NCBI GenBank assembly: GCA_964577825.1
Contig: CAZOBJ010000015.1
Span: forward strand, 1-47,204
Length of the DNA stretch: 47,204 bases
DNA from: CAZOBJ01 sp964577825
GTDB lineage: Bacteria; Planctomycetota; SZUA-567; JAFGNG01
Direction: 5' to 3'
The notes under the pieces were generated by a model. The model was not told the origin of the DNA, ran no database searches, and worked only from the letters and a program-made list of their open reading frames with translations. Numbering within the stretch: the stretch's first letter is position 1; each line of letters opens with the position of its first letter. The translations under genes and the position numbers were made by a program. Positions 25,336-33,357 of this stretch are shown here, one piece after another.

Positions 25336-25683
25336 ATGTTCCTCAGGAATATCCAGGAAGTGGTGGGCAAGGCGCCGATGCTCTCGGCCGCGCAGAGCGC
25401 TGCGCGCGAGCTGGGGAAGGTCGAGGCCGAGGCCCGACGCGCCGAGGAGATGGAGCGCGCCCGCCAGGCCGAAGAGATGATCCGCGAGCTCCATCAGGCC
25501 GAGAACGAACCCATCCGCAACGATCAGGAACGCACCCACGACATCGACCCCGAGGAAGAGCGCCGCCGCCAAGCGCGCATGCGGCGCCGGCGCCGGTCCC
25601 GGCACCGCGACGCCGAGGACGAGCCTCCGCCCGAGGGGCCCGCGCCCTTCTCCGAGGGACACCTCATCGACGTGACCGTGTAG
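25336..25683 (+). CDS. Small charged protein of unknown function after the sigma gene
   Basis: This 115-residue soluble protein has a helical Glu/Arg/Ala-rich centre, an Arg-rich patch (RRRRRSRHR) after about residue 75, a Pro/Glu-rich stretch, and the end GHLIDVTV. The start ATG 25336 has GGGGAGA upstream; a GTG at 25312 is also in frame. I do not recognise the family. It takes the place that swrB has after sigD in Bacillus, but it has no membrane helix. Its own promoter separates it from the sigma gene. The basic patch might bind nucleic acid (inference). Confidence 0.7.
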   Translation: MFLRNIQEVVGKAPMLSAAQSAARELGKVEAEARRAEEMERARQAEEMIRELHQAENEPIRNDQERTHDIDPEEERRRQARMRRRRRSRHRDAEDEPPPEGPAPFSEGHLIDVTV

Positions 25684-25746
25684 ATTGCCGTCGACGTCGT
25701 CCCCCCGCACAGGCACGCCGGACAGAGGGAGGCCGTGTGCCGCGGT

Positions 25747-26364
25747 TCAGGGGCCGGCGCTTATGGTCTCGACGGCCCGCTGCACGATCTCGGTGACGCC
25801 TCGGCGGACCATCATCACCGCGAACGCGGCCAGGAGGAGCGCGGCGATGCGACTAGCCGCGCGGACGCCCGCTGGCCGCAGCACGCGCACAATCCAGCCC
25901 GAGATCAGAAACACCACCCCGGCGCCCACGAGACACGCGATGAGCGCCGCGGTGGTGGCCGCCCAGCCGTGCTCGCCCAGGACGAGCAGCCCGGCCGCCA
26001 GCACGCCCGGGCCCACCAGGAGCGGGGTGCCCAGGGGCACGGCGCCCACGGAGTCTCCGGAGCGTCGCCAGCGACGTCCCGCACCCAGGAGGTCGTTGAG
26101 CGCGAAGCAGAAGAGCACCACGCCGCCGGCCACCAGAAAGTCGGCCATGCGAATGCCCAAGACGCGAAACACGGTCCGCCCCAGGGCCAGAAACCCCAGG
26201 CCCACGAGCAGGCCGGTGAGGCACGCCTCGATTGTCACTCGTCGCTTTTCGCTGGGCGAAAGGTCCTCGGTCAGCCCCAGATACACGGGCACCAATCCCA
26301 CCGGGTCCATGGCCACGAACATGGGGATGAAGCACAGAAGGAAAGTTTGTGCGATTTCGTACAA
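25747..26364 (-). CDS. MarC-family integral membrane protein
   Basis: The 205-residue protein has about six membrane helices with the MarC/UPF0056 pattern. It begins FIPMFVAMDPVGLVPVYLGLT, followed by EKRRVTIEACLTG and GGVVLFCFALNDLL. The role of this family is unclear; the old link to multiple antibiotic resistance is not supported. The start is TTG at 26364, with GGAGA 8 bases before it, because the first helix needs these residues; the first ATG would cut the helix. It converges on the 115-residue gene at its 3' end. Confidence 0.85.
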   Translation of the reverse strand: MYEIAQTFLLCFIPMFVAMDPVGLVPVYLGLTEDLSPSEKRRVTIEACLTGLLVGLGFLALGRTVFRVLGIRMADFLVAGGVVLFCFALNDLLGAGRRWRRSGDSVGAVPLGTPLLVGPGVLAAGLLVLGEHGWAATTAALIACLVGAGVVFLISGWIVRVLRPAGVRAASRIAALLLAAFAVMMVRRGVTEIVQRAVETISAGP

Positions 26365-26480
26365 GCGATGTCTCCACGCAAGAGCGGGTTACGAACATCG
26401 GAAGCGATCAGAGGGAAGGACCGCGACCAACCGGTCTACGGCCGCCGCGCTGCTGCGTCCCCCTCCTGTCCGCGAGCTCC

Positions 26481-27335
26481 TCAGGGGGTCGGCCGTTCGG
26501 CCTGGAGCTCGTCGACCAGGGCCTTCAGCCGACGGCCGTACTCCACGTAGACCTGGTACGCCTGTCCTTCGGTGTCCGCGCTCTTGCCCTCGTGGACCAC
26601 TGCCTTGAGGTGCGGCTCGATGGACACGCCGCCTCCGTACTCGCTTTGCACCAGGTCGGCGAGGATCTGGCGCACGTACCCGTGTCCCTCGCTCGGCCAT
26701 ACGTAATGGGCGCGTCCGTCCGTGTCCAGATACGCGTCCTTGATGTGTACGTACGAGACATAGGGCTTGACGGTAACGTACATCTCCAGGCTGTTCTGCG
26801 CGTGCCCGGGCGCGTTGCCCGTGTCGAACACGACCCGCAGGGCCGGGCTGTCCACCGCGCGCAGGAACTCGAGCATGTGCTTGGAGCTCTGCGCGGCCCA
26901 GCCGTCACAGTTCTCCAGCACGAGGGTGACCTGTCCCTGCTCGGCGATTTGGGCGAGGCGGCGCATGCGCCTTACGGCCTCGTCTTTCCATTCCTCTTGG
27001 CTCAAGCCCGCATTGGGCCAGCTCATCACCCGGATGTACGGGCAGCCGAGGGCCTGCATGCGGGTAAGGTTGCGCTCCAGGTCGTCGATGTCGGTCTGCA
27101 GGTCGTTCGAGATGGGCCGCGCCCAGTTGGCGATGGCCGAGGCGAAGCAGCTCACTTGCAGCCCTGCGGCATCGAGCTCGGAGCGCACCGCGTCGAACTC
27201 CCGGTCGCTCAGCGCGGTCAGTTGCTTGCCGTCGACCATGCGCAGCTCGATGTGCTCGAAGCCCAACTCCTGGTGCGCGCGGATCTGGTCCGCAAGACGC
27301 GGGCTCGCCTCGTCAGCGATTCCGGAAAAGAACAT
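26481..27335 (-). CDS. Sugar phosphate isomerase/epimerase-like TIM-barrel protein
   Basis: The 284-residue protein belongs to the xylose isomerase-like TIM-barrel superfamily (AP endonuclease family 2 fold). Supporting segments are the N-terminal strand FFSGIADEAS, FEHIELRMVDG, VTLVLENCDGW (metal-ligand Glu), LRVVFDTGNAPG, VSYVHIKDA (His ligand), and GGVSIEPHL. The substrate cannot be read. ATG 27335 is chosen over a longer open frame because AAGGGAG lies just upstream and the fold starts here. A consensus promoter lies about 70 bp upstream, divergent from the next gene. Confidence 0.85.
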   Translation of the reverse strand: MFFSGIADEASPRLADQIRAHQELGFEHIELRMVDGKQLTALSDREFDAVRSELDAAGLQVSCFASAIANWARPISNDLQTDIDDLERNLTRMQALGCPYIRVMSWPNAGLSQEEWKDEAVRRMRRLAQIAEQGQVTLVLENCDGWAAQSSKHMLEFLRAVDSPALRVVFDTGNAPGHAQNSLEMYVTVKPYVSYVHIKDAYLDTDGRAHYVWPSEGHGYVRQILADLVQSEYGGGVSIEPHLKAVVHEGKSADTEGQAYQVYVEYGRRLKALVDELQAERPTP

Positions 27336-27402
27336 GTCGGCTCCCTTCTGGCGGCGAATGTCGCTTGAATCCCGGCGGAGGCAATGCGCCGGGCATCCCC
27401 GG

Positions 27403-27431
27403 CATGTATGCGCGTGGAGCGCGTTTGTCAA
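27403..27431 (-). promoter_or_regulatory. Promoter of the isomerase-like gene
   Basis: On the minus strand: TTGACA (27431-27426), 17-bp spacer, TACATG (27408-27403). The perfect -35 box lies only 22 bp from the -35 box of the divergent promoter on the plus strand. Confidence 0.7.
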
Positions 27432-27471
27432 GGCCCTGGGCCGGCAAAACTCGTTGACAGGCCCTGGCCGG
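27425..27471 (+). repeat. Near-identical direct repeats in the divergent promoter region
   Basis: TTGTCAAGGCCCTGGGCCGG (27425-27444) and TTGACAGGCCCTGGCCGG (27454-27471) share 18 positions with two single-base gaps. The first covers the -35 of the minus-strand promoter, the second covers the -35 and part of the spacer of the plus-strand promoter. Possible paired operator sites. Confidence 0.6.
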
Positions 27472-27482
27472 TGGCGTACATA
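27454..27482 (+). promoter_or_regulatory. Promoter of the MBL-fold hydrolase gene
   Basis: TTGACA (27454-27459), exact 17-bp spacer, TACATA (27477-27482). It is followed directly by a palindrome that would cover the start point. Confidence 0.75.
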
Positions 27483-27497
27483 GGTCTCTAAGAGACC
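27483..27497 (+). promoter_or_regulatory. Operator-like palindrome at the transcription start
   Basis: GGTCTCT-A-AGAGACC: perfect 7-bp arms around one base, starting right after the -10 box. A repressor bound here would block initiation. The protein that binds is unknown. Confidence 0.55.
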
Positions 27498-27513
27498 ACT
27501 GGGGGAGTCCGGT

Positions 27514-28443
27514 ATGCCTGGAGAGGGGCCCGTGCGCGAGGAACGGCCGGTGCTGACCGTGTACGGGGCTCGGGGCAGCCACCCGGTCTGCGGCGCGGAG
27601 TATCTCGAATTCGGGGGACACACGACCTGTTACGCCGTGCGCGCGCGGGGGCAGGTCGTCATTTTCGACGCGGGCACCGGCATCATCGGTCTGGGCGACG
27701 CGCTGGCCCGCGAGCACACAGACACCGGCGCGCCCGTGGTGAGTACACTGCTCATTAGCCACACCCATCACGACCACACTCAGGGATTCCCCTTCTTCAA
27801 GCCCCTGCACCTGCCCGGCTCGCGGCTGCACCTGTTCGGTCCGCGCACCGAGTACGTCGAGGTCGAGGACGCCTTGGCCCAGGGCATGACCGCGCCGTTC
27901 TTCCCGGTCAGCCTGGGCGAGACGAAATCCGTGAAGACGATTCGCAGCGTGCGCGACGGCGCGACGATCTGCTTCTTCGACCAGCCACAGACCCCGCGGG
28001 TGTGCTCTCCAGAGGAGTGCGCGGCGGCTCGACCAAGGATGCTGGTGCGCGTGCGGCAAGGCGACCGCCATCCCAAGGCCGGGGTGCTGTACTTCCGCCT
28101 GGAATGCGACGGCGCGAGCGTGGTCTACGCCACGGACACCGAGGGCATGGACGGCGGAGATCCGAACCTTGTGGCATTCGCACGTGGAGCGAGCCTGCTC
28201 ATCCATGACGCGCAATATCTGCCCGAGGAGTACACGCGCTCCGGCGGGGCGAAGCGCGGATTCGGACACAGCACCTACCAGATGGCCTGCGAGGTGGCTC
28301 GAGCCGCGGGTGTGGGCCGGCTGCTTCTGCACCACCATGACCCCGATCGCAGCGACGCGCAGGTGTGCCGCATCGAGGCGGCGGCCCGCGAGCTGTTTGC
28401 GCCCACCGACGCGGCGCGCGAGGGCGCGACCTACCGTCTCTAG
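27514..28443 (+). CDS. Metallo-beta-lactamase-fold hydrolase (PhnP/COG1235-like)
   Basis: The 309-residue protein has the MBL zinc motif HTHHDH in LLISHTHHDHTQGFPFFKPL, the entry segment YGARGSHPVCG...FGGHTTCYAV, VVIFDAGTGI, the Asp-bearing strand VVYATDTEG, and the end FGHSTYQMACEVARAAG with LLLHHHDPDRSD. This set is typical of the cyclic phosphodiesterase/RNase Z-like branch (COG1235). It is a soluble enzyme, probably acting on a phosphodiester. Substrate unknown. The ribosome site GGGGGAG is at 27501-27506. The control region is divergent and operator-rich. Confidence 0.88.
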   Translation: MPGEGPVREERPVLTVYGARGSHPVCGAEYLEFGGHTTCYAVRARGQVVIFDAGTGIIGLGDALAREHTDTGAPVVSTLLISHTHHDHTQGFPFFKPLHLPGSRLHLFGPRTEYVEVEDALAQGMTAPFFPVSLGETKSVKTIRSVRDGATICFFDQPQTPRVCSPEECAAARPRMLVRVRQGDRHPKAGVLYFRLECDGASVVYATDTEGMDGGDPNLVAFARGASLLIHDAQYLPEEYTRSGGAKRGFGHSTYQMACEVARAAGVGRLLLHHHDPDRSDAQVCRIEAAARELFAPTDAAREGATYRL

Positions 28444-28470
28444 GTCTTGCGGCAAGCCCTTGCGGTGGGG

Positions 28471-28498
28471 TTGAACGGCCTGCCCAGTTTTGTACCCT
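28471..28498 (+). promoter_or_regulatory. Possible weak promoter of the sensor kinase gene
   Basis: TTGAAC (28471-28476), 16-bp spacer, TACCCT (28493-28498), about 50 bp before ATG 28548. The -10 box is poor. Confidence 0.35.
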
Positions 28499-28547
28499 TA
28501 AGCTTTGTGGGCGGCTCGCGTGGCGGGCCGGTCTGCGGAGAAGCGCG

Positions 28548-31500
28548 ATGCACGCACGCGGGCGACGGCGCAGATCCTGGGGTATCGACCCGCTGGTCGG
28601 CACGATGCTGGGCCTCGGGGTGCTGGGGATCGCGGTCTGCGCCTGGACGGAGTCCTGTTGCCGGCGGCGTATCGAGGCCTTGGACTCCGCGCGGGGGCGA
28701 GCGACGGCCGCGGTTACGCACCTGACGGCGGCGAGCGCGAGTCTGGGCGCGTACGAGGGCGGCCCCGTTCCCCTGTTGGCGTCCGCGCGCGGGCGTGTGA
28801 ACCAGGCCGGCGAGCAACTCGCCCATGTCGAGCGGGATTTGCATCGGTTGCGCCAGGCACTCGGCGTCCCGCGTGCTGAACTGGCCGAGCGGCGCCTCAC
28901 CCAAGCGCTGTCCGGCCTGCGGCGCCTGCGCGGGGCAATGCGCGCAGCCCCAGCCGTGGGCGCGGAGGCGCAGAAGGGGCCTGCTCTTGCCGAGAGCCTG
29001 CGGGCGTCTCGCACGGAAGCGCAGACCTTGCAGGCGAGTCTCGAACGCGAGCTGCAGCACGCGCTCGCACAGCAGCGATGGGCGTTCTGGGGTGCACTCG
29101 GGGCCTGGGTCCTTTCCCTGGGCGCAGTAGGTGTCGCGGGCGCACGCCTCGCCTGGCGGCGGGGCGCCGCCGAGCAACTGCGCAGCCGAACCGAAACAGA
29201 TCTCGGGGCTGCGCTGCACGCGATTGCTGAGGCCGTGGTGTTCGCGGACGGGGACGGTCGGATTCTCCGCATGAATCCGTCTGCGGAGGGGTTTACGGGT
29301 CGGCGGTTTGCTGAGGTGAAGGACTGGCCTATCCAGGACGTAGTCCGCCTGCGCAAGGAACCAGCGGGGCCGGCAATCCCCGTGCCCGTTGAAGAGGTGG
29401 TGCGCGGGCGGCGTGCATGGGGGCCCCACCCGGCGGTGCTGGCGGGCCTGGACGGGCGAGATCGCCCGGTGGCCGTAACGGTGGCCCCGGTCCCAGGGCT
29501 GGCGCAAGAGCGTTGCGCGCAAGCCGTGCTGACCTTGCAGGATGTACGGCCCGAACACCAGGCACGAGAGCGCGTCCGTCAGGTGACCGCGGTCCTGCGG
29601 GCCATCCGCAATGTCGAGCAGGCCATGGTCCTGGAGCGTGATCGCGACCGCCTGTTGGAGCGGGTCTGCCAGCGGCTGGTCAAGACCCGCGGGTACGCGG
29701 CGGCGTGGGCGGTCCTGGTCGAGGATGAGACCGTGTGCGCGGCCGAGGGCACGATGGCGGCCGGCGGGCGCCCGGCGATCCTGCGGGACTTGCGCGGCGG
29801 AGAGTTGCCGCGATGGTTGCGCTCAGCGCTTGGCACGTCCCGCGTGCGGACCGTGACGTCAAGTGAGATCTCTTGTGAAGAAGCAGGGCCGCCTTCAGAG
29901 GACCGGGCCCTCCAGCACATGATCGTGCGCCTGGAGTGTGACGGAACGGTGTACGGGGCCATGGGCGTGGCCCTGCCCGAACGCCTCGCGGACGATCCGC
30001 AGGAGCAGCACCTGTTTGCGGAGCTCGCGGGCGACGTGGCCTTCGCGGTGCGCGCGCTCGCGGAGCAGGCCAGTCGGGACGCGGCCGAGCAACAGCTGCG
30101 CGAGTCCGAGGAGAAATACCGATGTGTGGTCGAGCATGCCAAGGACGCGATCCTGGTCGTGCAGCAGGGCAAGATCCGGTACGCGAATCCGCGCTTCGCG
30201 GACCTGGCAGGCATGAGCCCTAGACAGGCCATCGGGTCGCCGCTGGAACGGTTCTTCTCCGACGAGCAAGGGCGCGCGTTGATGGAGGCCCTGCACCGCC
30301 GTCTCCACACAAGGGGCGAGGCGCCGATCTCGGAAGCGACGCTTGTGCGCGCGGACGGAGGCGAGGTGGAGGTCGAGCTTCATGCGGGCACGATTCCCTA
30401 TGAGGGAGAAGAGGCGGACCTCTTGTTCGTTAGGGACGTCAGGGCGCGCAGGCAGATGGAGGCACAGCTGCGCCAGTCCCAGAAGCTGGACGCGATCGGG
30501 CGGCTGGCGGGCGGCGTCGCCCATGACTTCAACAATCAACTGGGCGGGATTCTGGGATACGCCGAGCTGCTCAAGATCCGGTTGCAGGACGACGAGAAGC
30601 TTCGCCAGTACGTGGACGCCATCATCACCGCCTGCCGACGCGGTGCGGACCTCACCGCGCAATTGCTTACGTTCGCTCGGCGGGGTCGGCAGCGTCGGGA
30701 GCCGGTGAGCATCCACGAGGTGATCGGAGAGGTGTGCACGCTCTTGGAGCGCAGCATCGACAGGCGGATCCGCATTCGCCGAGACCTGCGGGCCGTGCCG
30801 GACGTGGTACAGGGGGACCCGACGCTGCTGCAGAACGCGATCCTGAACCTGGCGCTCAACGCGCGTGACGCCATGCCTGAGGGCGGGGACCTGTGCTTTT
30901 CCACGGATGTGGTGCTGCTCGACGCGGAGTACTGGCGTCGTCGCGGGCAGGACCTCGCGCCCGGGGCGTACCTGCAGGTTCAGGTGACCGACACCGGACA
31001 GGGCATGGACGTTCGCACCAGGGCGCGCGCGTTCGAGCCCTTCTTCACCACGAAGAAGGAAGGGCAGGGGACCGGCATGGGGCTCGCGGCCGTGTACGGC
31101 ACCGCCAAGGCACACGGCGGGACCGTGGAGATGGACAGCGCCCCTCATCAGGGCACGACGGCGCGGATGCATCTGCCGCTGGCTGAGCAGGCAACTGCCG
31201 AGGCCGCGCAGGCCTCGCCAGAGACCGTGGAAGGCAGCGGACGCCTTCTCGTGGCCGATGATGAGCCGGACATGCGCGAGATGCTGCGCGTCATGCTCCA
31301 GGGGCTGGGGTACGAGGTCGCCGTGGCTGCGGACGGCGACGAGGCGGCGCGCATGTACCTGGAAGAGCCCGGTCGATACGACCTGATGGTCCTGGACATG
31401 GACATGCCTCGAGTCAGTGGCGCCGAGGCCATGAGACGCATCCGCGCCTCCGACGCGCAGGCGCGCGTCCTGCTCGTATCGGGCTACAGCATGGAGGGCC

Positions 31501-31616
31501 CCCACGGCGAAGCGCCTCATGTAGGCGAGGCCGCGTTCGTGCAGAAGCCCTTCAGCCGCGCGCTCCTGTCGCAAGCCGTGGCCGAAGCCCTACGGGGTGC
31601 CGTGCAACCGAAGTGA
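28548..31616 (+). CDS. Membrane hybrid sensor histidine kinase (PAS-GAF-PAS-HisKA-HATPase-REC)
   Basis: The 1022-residue hybrid kinase has two membrane helices (about 13-34 and 177-203) around a helical sensor loop. The cytoplasmic order is a PAS-like domain (about 218-320), a GAF-like region (about 345-510), a PAS domain (about 521-640), and HisKA with the phospho-His H659 in GGVAHDFNNQLGG. The ATPase domain (NLALNARDAMPEGG, DTGQGMD, GTGMGLA) and a receiver with phospho-Asp D950 (VLDMDMP) complete it. No partner regulator lies next to it. ATG 28548 has GGAGA upstream. The signal and the output are unknown; a link to motility is not shown. Confidence 0.92.
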   Translation: MHARGRRRRSWGIDPLVGTMLGLGVLGIAVCAWTESCCRRRIEALDSARGRATAAVTHLTAASASLGAYEGGPVPLLASARGRVNQAGEQLAHVERDLHRLRQALGVPRAELAERRLTQALSGLRRLRGAMRAAPAVGAEAQKGPALAESLRASRTEAQTLQASLERELQHALAQQRWAFWGALGAWVLSLGAVGVAGARLAWRRGAAEQLRSRTETDLGAALHAIAEAVVFADGDGRILRMNPSAEGFTGRRFAEVKDWPIQDVVRLRKEPAGPAIPVPVEEVVRGRRAWGPHPAVLAGLDGRDRPVAVTVAPVPGLAQERCAQAVLTLQDVRPEHQARERVRQVTAVLRAIRNVEQAMVLERDRDRLLERVCQRLVKTRGYAAAWAVLVEDETVCAAEGTMAAGGRPAILRDLRGGELPRWLRSALGTSRVRTVTSSEISCEEAGPPSEDRALQHMIVRLECDGTVYGAMGVALPERLADDPQEQHLFAELAGDVAFAVRALAEQASRDAAEQQLRESEEKYRCVVEHAKDAILVVQQGKIRYANPRFADLAGMSPRQAIGSPLERFFSDEQGRALMEALHRRLHTRGEAPISEATLVRADGGEVEVELHAGTIPYEGEEADLLFVRDVRARRQMEAQLRQSQKLDAIGRLAGGVAHDFNNQLGGILGYAELLKIRLQDDEKLRQYVDAIITACRRGADLTAQLLTFARRGRQRREPVSIHEVIGEVCTLLERSIDRRIRIRRDLRAVPDVVQGDPTLLQNAILNLALNARDAMPEGGDLCFSTDVVLLDAEYWRRRGQDLAPGAYLQVQVTDTGQGMDVRTRARAFEPFFTTKKEGQGTGMGLAAVYGTAKAHGGTVEMDSAPHQGTTARMHLPLAEQATAEAAQASPETVEGSGRLLVADDEPDMREMLRVMLQGLGYEVAVAADGDEAARMYLEEPGRYDLMVLDMDMPRVSGAEAMRRIRASDAQARVLLVSGYSMEGPHGEAPHVGEAAFVQKPFSRALLSQAVAEALRGAVQPK

Positions 31617-31633
31617 CCTCGAGGAGCCGATCC

Positions 31634-32440
31634 ATGGCCGACCGTGAGGAGCGCGTGCTGCGCGTGGGCGCGTTCCAGTTTTGCGGCAGCGCACACATGC
31701 AGGCCAACGCTGCGGCCATCCTGCGCGGCATGCGACGTGCCGCCCGGCGAGGCGTGCGCCTGCTCGGTCTCCAGGAGGGGGCGCTGACCGGATACGTAGG
31801 CGTGGATCGCGACGAGCTTGTCGACCTGGACCGGCGCGCCGTGACCGCAGCCACGCGGACGATCGCGGCCGAGGCGGCGCGGCTGGGCCTGTACGTGGCA
31901 TTGGGCACCACGGCGTTCCGGCGGGGCCGGGCGTACAATAGCCTGCGCCTGCTCGGTCCGGACGGCCGCAGCTGCGGGACGTATGCCAAACGCGCACTGT
32001 ACGGAGACGGCGCCCGCCACTACGCGGCCGGTGCCAGCCCGGGACGGATGCATCGCGTGGACGGAGTGCGGGTGGGGCTGCGCATCTGCTTCGAGTTTCG
32101 GTTCCCCGAATATTTCCGCGAGCTGCTGGCTCGGCGCGCGCAGCTTGCGGTGGTCGCGTTCAGCATGAATGGCACGCGTACGGACAAGCTGCCCGTGGCG
32201 CGCGCGCATCTGGTGAGCCGCGCGGCGGAGAACGGCCTGTGGATCCTGGCGGTGAATAACGTGAACGGACCGCAGAACGCGCCCACGTGCCTGGTGGATC
32301 CGGCCGGCCGCATCGCGGCCGAGGCGCCGTCCGACAGAGAGGCCCTGCTCGTGGGCGACGTGACGATCTCGAAGCCGGACCAGGTGCAGGCCTCCATTGT
32401 TGCGCATGCGCGAAGCCTGTGTGCGAAGCGCAACACTTGA
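31634..32440 (+). CDS. Nitrilase-superfamily carbon-nitrogen hydrolase
   Basis: The 268-residue protein has the CN hydrolase fold with the catalytic Glu-Lys-Cys set: E48 (LGLQEGAL), K119 (YAKRAL) and C152 (RICFEFRFPE). It also has SMNGTRTDKLPVARAHLVSRAAENGLWILAVNNVNG, typical of the post-Cys region. Amidase or carbamoylase activity is likely; the substrate is not predictable. ATG 31634 has GAGGAG 7 bases upstream. It starts 17 bp after the kinase stop, so the two are probably co-transcribed. Confidence 0.88.
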   Translation: MADREERVLRVGAFQFCGSAHMQANAAAILRGMRRAARRGVRLLGLQEGALTGYVGVDRDELVDLDRRAVTAATRTIAAEAARLGLYVALGTTAFRRGRAYNSLRLLGPDGRSCGTYAKRALYGDGARHYAAGASPGRMHRVDGVRVGLRICFEFRFPEYFRELLARRAQLAVVAFSMNGTRTDKLPVARAHLVSRAAENGLWILAVNNVNGPQNAPTCLVDPAGRIAAEAPSDREALLVGDVTISKPDQVQASIVAHARSLCAKRNT

Positions 32441-32445
32441 GCATT

Positions 32446-32475
32446 CCGGCGCGCCCTTGACCGGACCGGCGCGCC
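32446..32475 (+). repeat. Paired CCGGCGCGCC sites in the fumarase promoter
   Basis: Identical 10-mers CCGGCGCGCC at 32446-32455 and 32466-32475, exactly 20 bp apart (two helical turns). Each contains the palindrome GGCGCGCC. One is just upstream of the -35 box, the other fills the spacer. They could bind a regulator on one DNA face. Confidence 0.6.
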
Positions 32476-32484
32476 GCGTAGAAT
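32457..32484 (+). promoter_or_regulatory. Vegetative-type promoter of the fumarase genes
   Basis: TTGACC (32457-32462), 16-bp spacer, TAGAAT (32479-32484). The start ATG at 32515 follows after a leader of about 23 bases that includes GAGGAG. Confidence 0.7.
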
Positions 32485-32514
32485 GCCGCGCTCACGTCTT
32501 CCGAGGAGCGGCAG

Positions 32515-33357
32515 ATGCGCGAGGTGTCCGTGGACCGAATCCAAGCGGCGGTGGTCGAGTGCATCGAGCGCGCGGCGTTCGAGCTGGACGCGCGCGTGGT
32601 CTCGGCCCTACAGGCGGCGCGCGACCAAGAGACGAGCTCGGTCGCGCGTACCGTACTGGAGGAGCTTCTGCAAAACCAGCGCATCGCCCGCGAGGAGCGG
32701 CGGCCCATGTGCCAGGATACGGGGACCGCCGTGCTGTTCGTCGAGCTCGGTCAGGAGGTGCATCTCGTGGACGGCGACCTCCGGTCCGCTGTGGACGACG
32801 CGGTCCACGAAGGGTACACGCGCCACCGGCTCCGCGCGGGCATGGTGGGCCATCCCCTGTCGCGCGAGAACACCACGGACAACACCCCGGCGATGCTGCA
32901 CGTGCGACTGGCGCCTGGGAATCGGGTGCGGATTCGATTCATGGCCAAGGGGGGCGGGTGCGAGAACATGAACCGACTGGCCATGCTCACCCCGGCGCAG
33001 GGCCGCGAGGGCGTGCTCGCGTTTGTGGAAGAGTCGGTCCGCTCGGCCGGGGGCCGGCCCTGTCCACCCGTCGTCGTAGGCGTGGGCCTGGGCGGCACGT
33101 TCGAGCGTACGGCGGAACTGGCCAAAGAGGCGCTCTTGCGGCCCCTGGGCGATCCGGCCGCGCGCGACGAGGACGCCGCCCTGGAGGCGGAGGCCCTTGC
33201 GAGGATCAACGCCCTGGGCGTGGGGCCCATGGGGCTGGGCGGGCGGACCACGGCGTTGGCCGTGCATGTGGAGAGCACGGGCTGCCACATCGCCAGCCTG
33301 CCCGTAGCCGTGAACCTGGACTGCCATGCGCACAGGCATGCGGAGGCCGTGTTGTGA
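32515..33357 (+). CDS. Class I fumarate hydratase (or tartrate dehydratase), alpha subunit
   Basis: The 280-residue protein is the Fe-S-binding half of a two-subunit class I hydro-lyase that interconverts fumarate and malate. Segments seen: PMCQDTGTAVLF, GHPLSRENTTDNTPAML, MAKGGGCENMNRLAM, CPPVVVGVGLGGTFE and TGCHIASLPVAVN. The likely [4Fe-4S] ligands are C66, C183 and C257 by comparison with the single-chain enzymes. An extra Cys (C149) stands where Ser is common in GGGSEN. Fumarase is favoured over tartrate dehydratase, but the sequence does not settle it. It overlaps the beta subunit by 4 bp. Confidence 0.9.
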   Translation: MREVSVDRIQAAVVECIERAAFELDARVVSALQAARDQETSSVARTVLEELLQNQRIAREERRPMCQDTGTAVLFVELGQEVHLVDGDLRSAVDDAVHEGYTRHRLRAGMVGHPLSRENTTDNTPAMLHVRLAPGNRVRIRFMAKGGGCENMNRLAMLTPAQGREGVLAFVEESVRSAGGRPCPPVVVGVGLGGTFERTAELAKEALLRPLGDPAARDEDAALEAEALARINALGVGPMGLGGRTTALAVHVESTGCHIASLPVAVNLDCHAHRHAEAVL

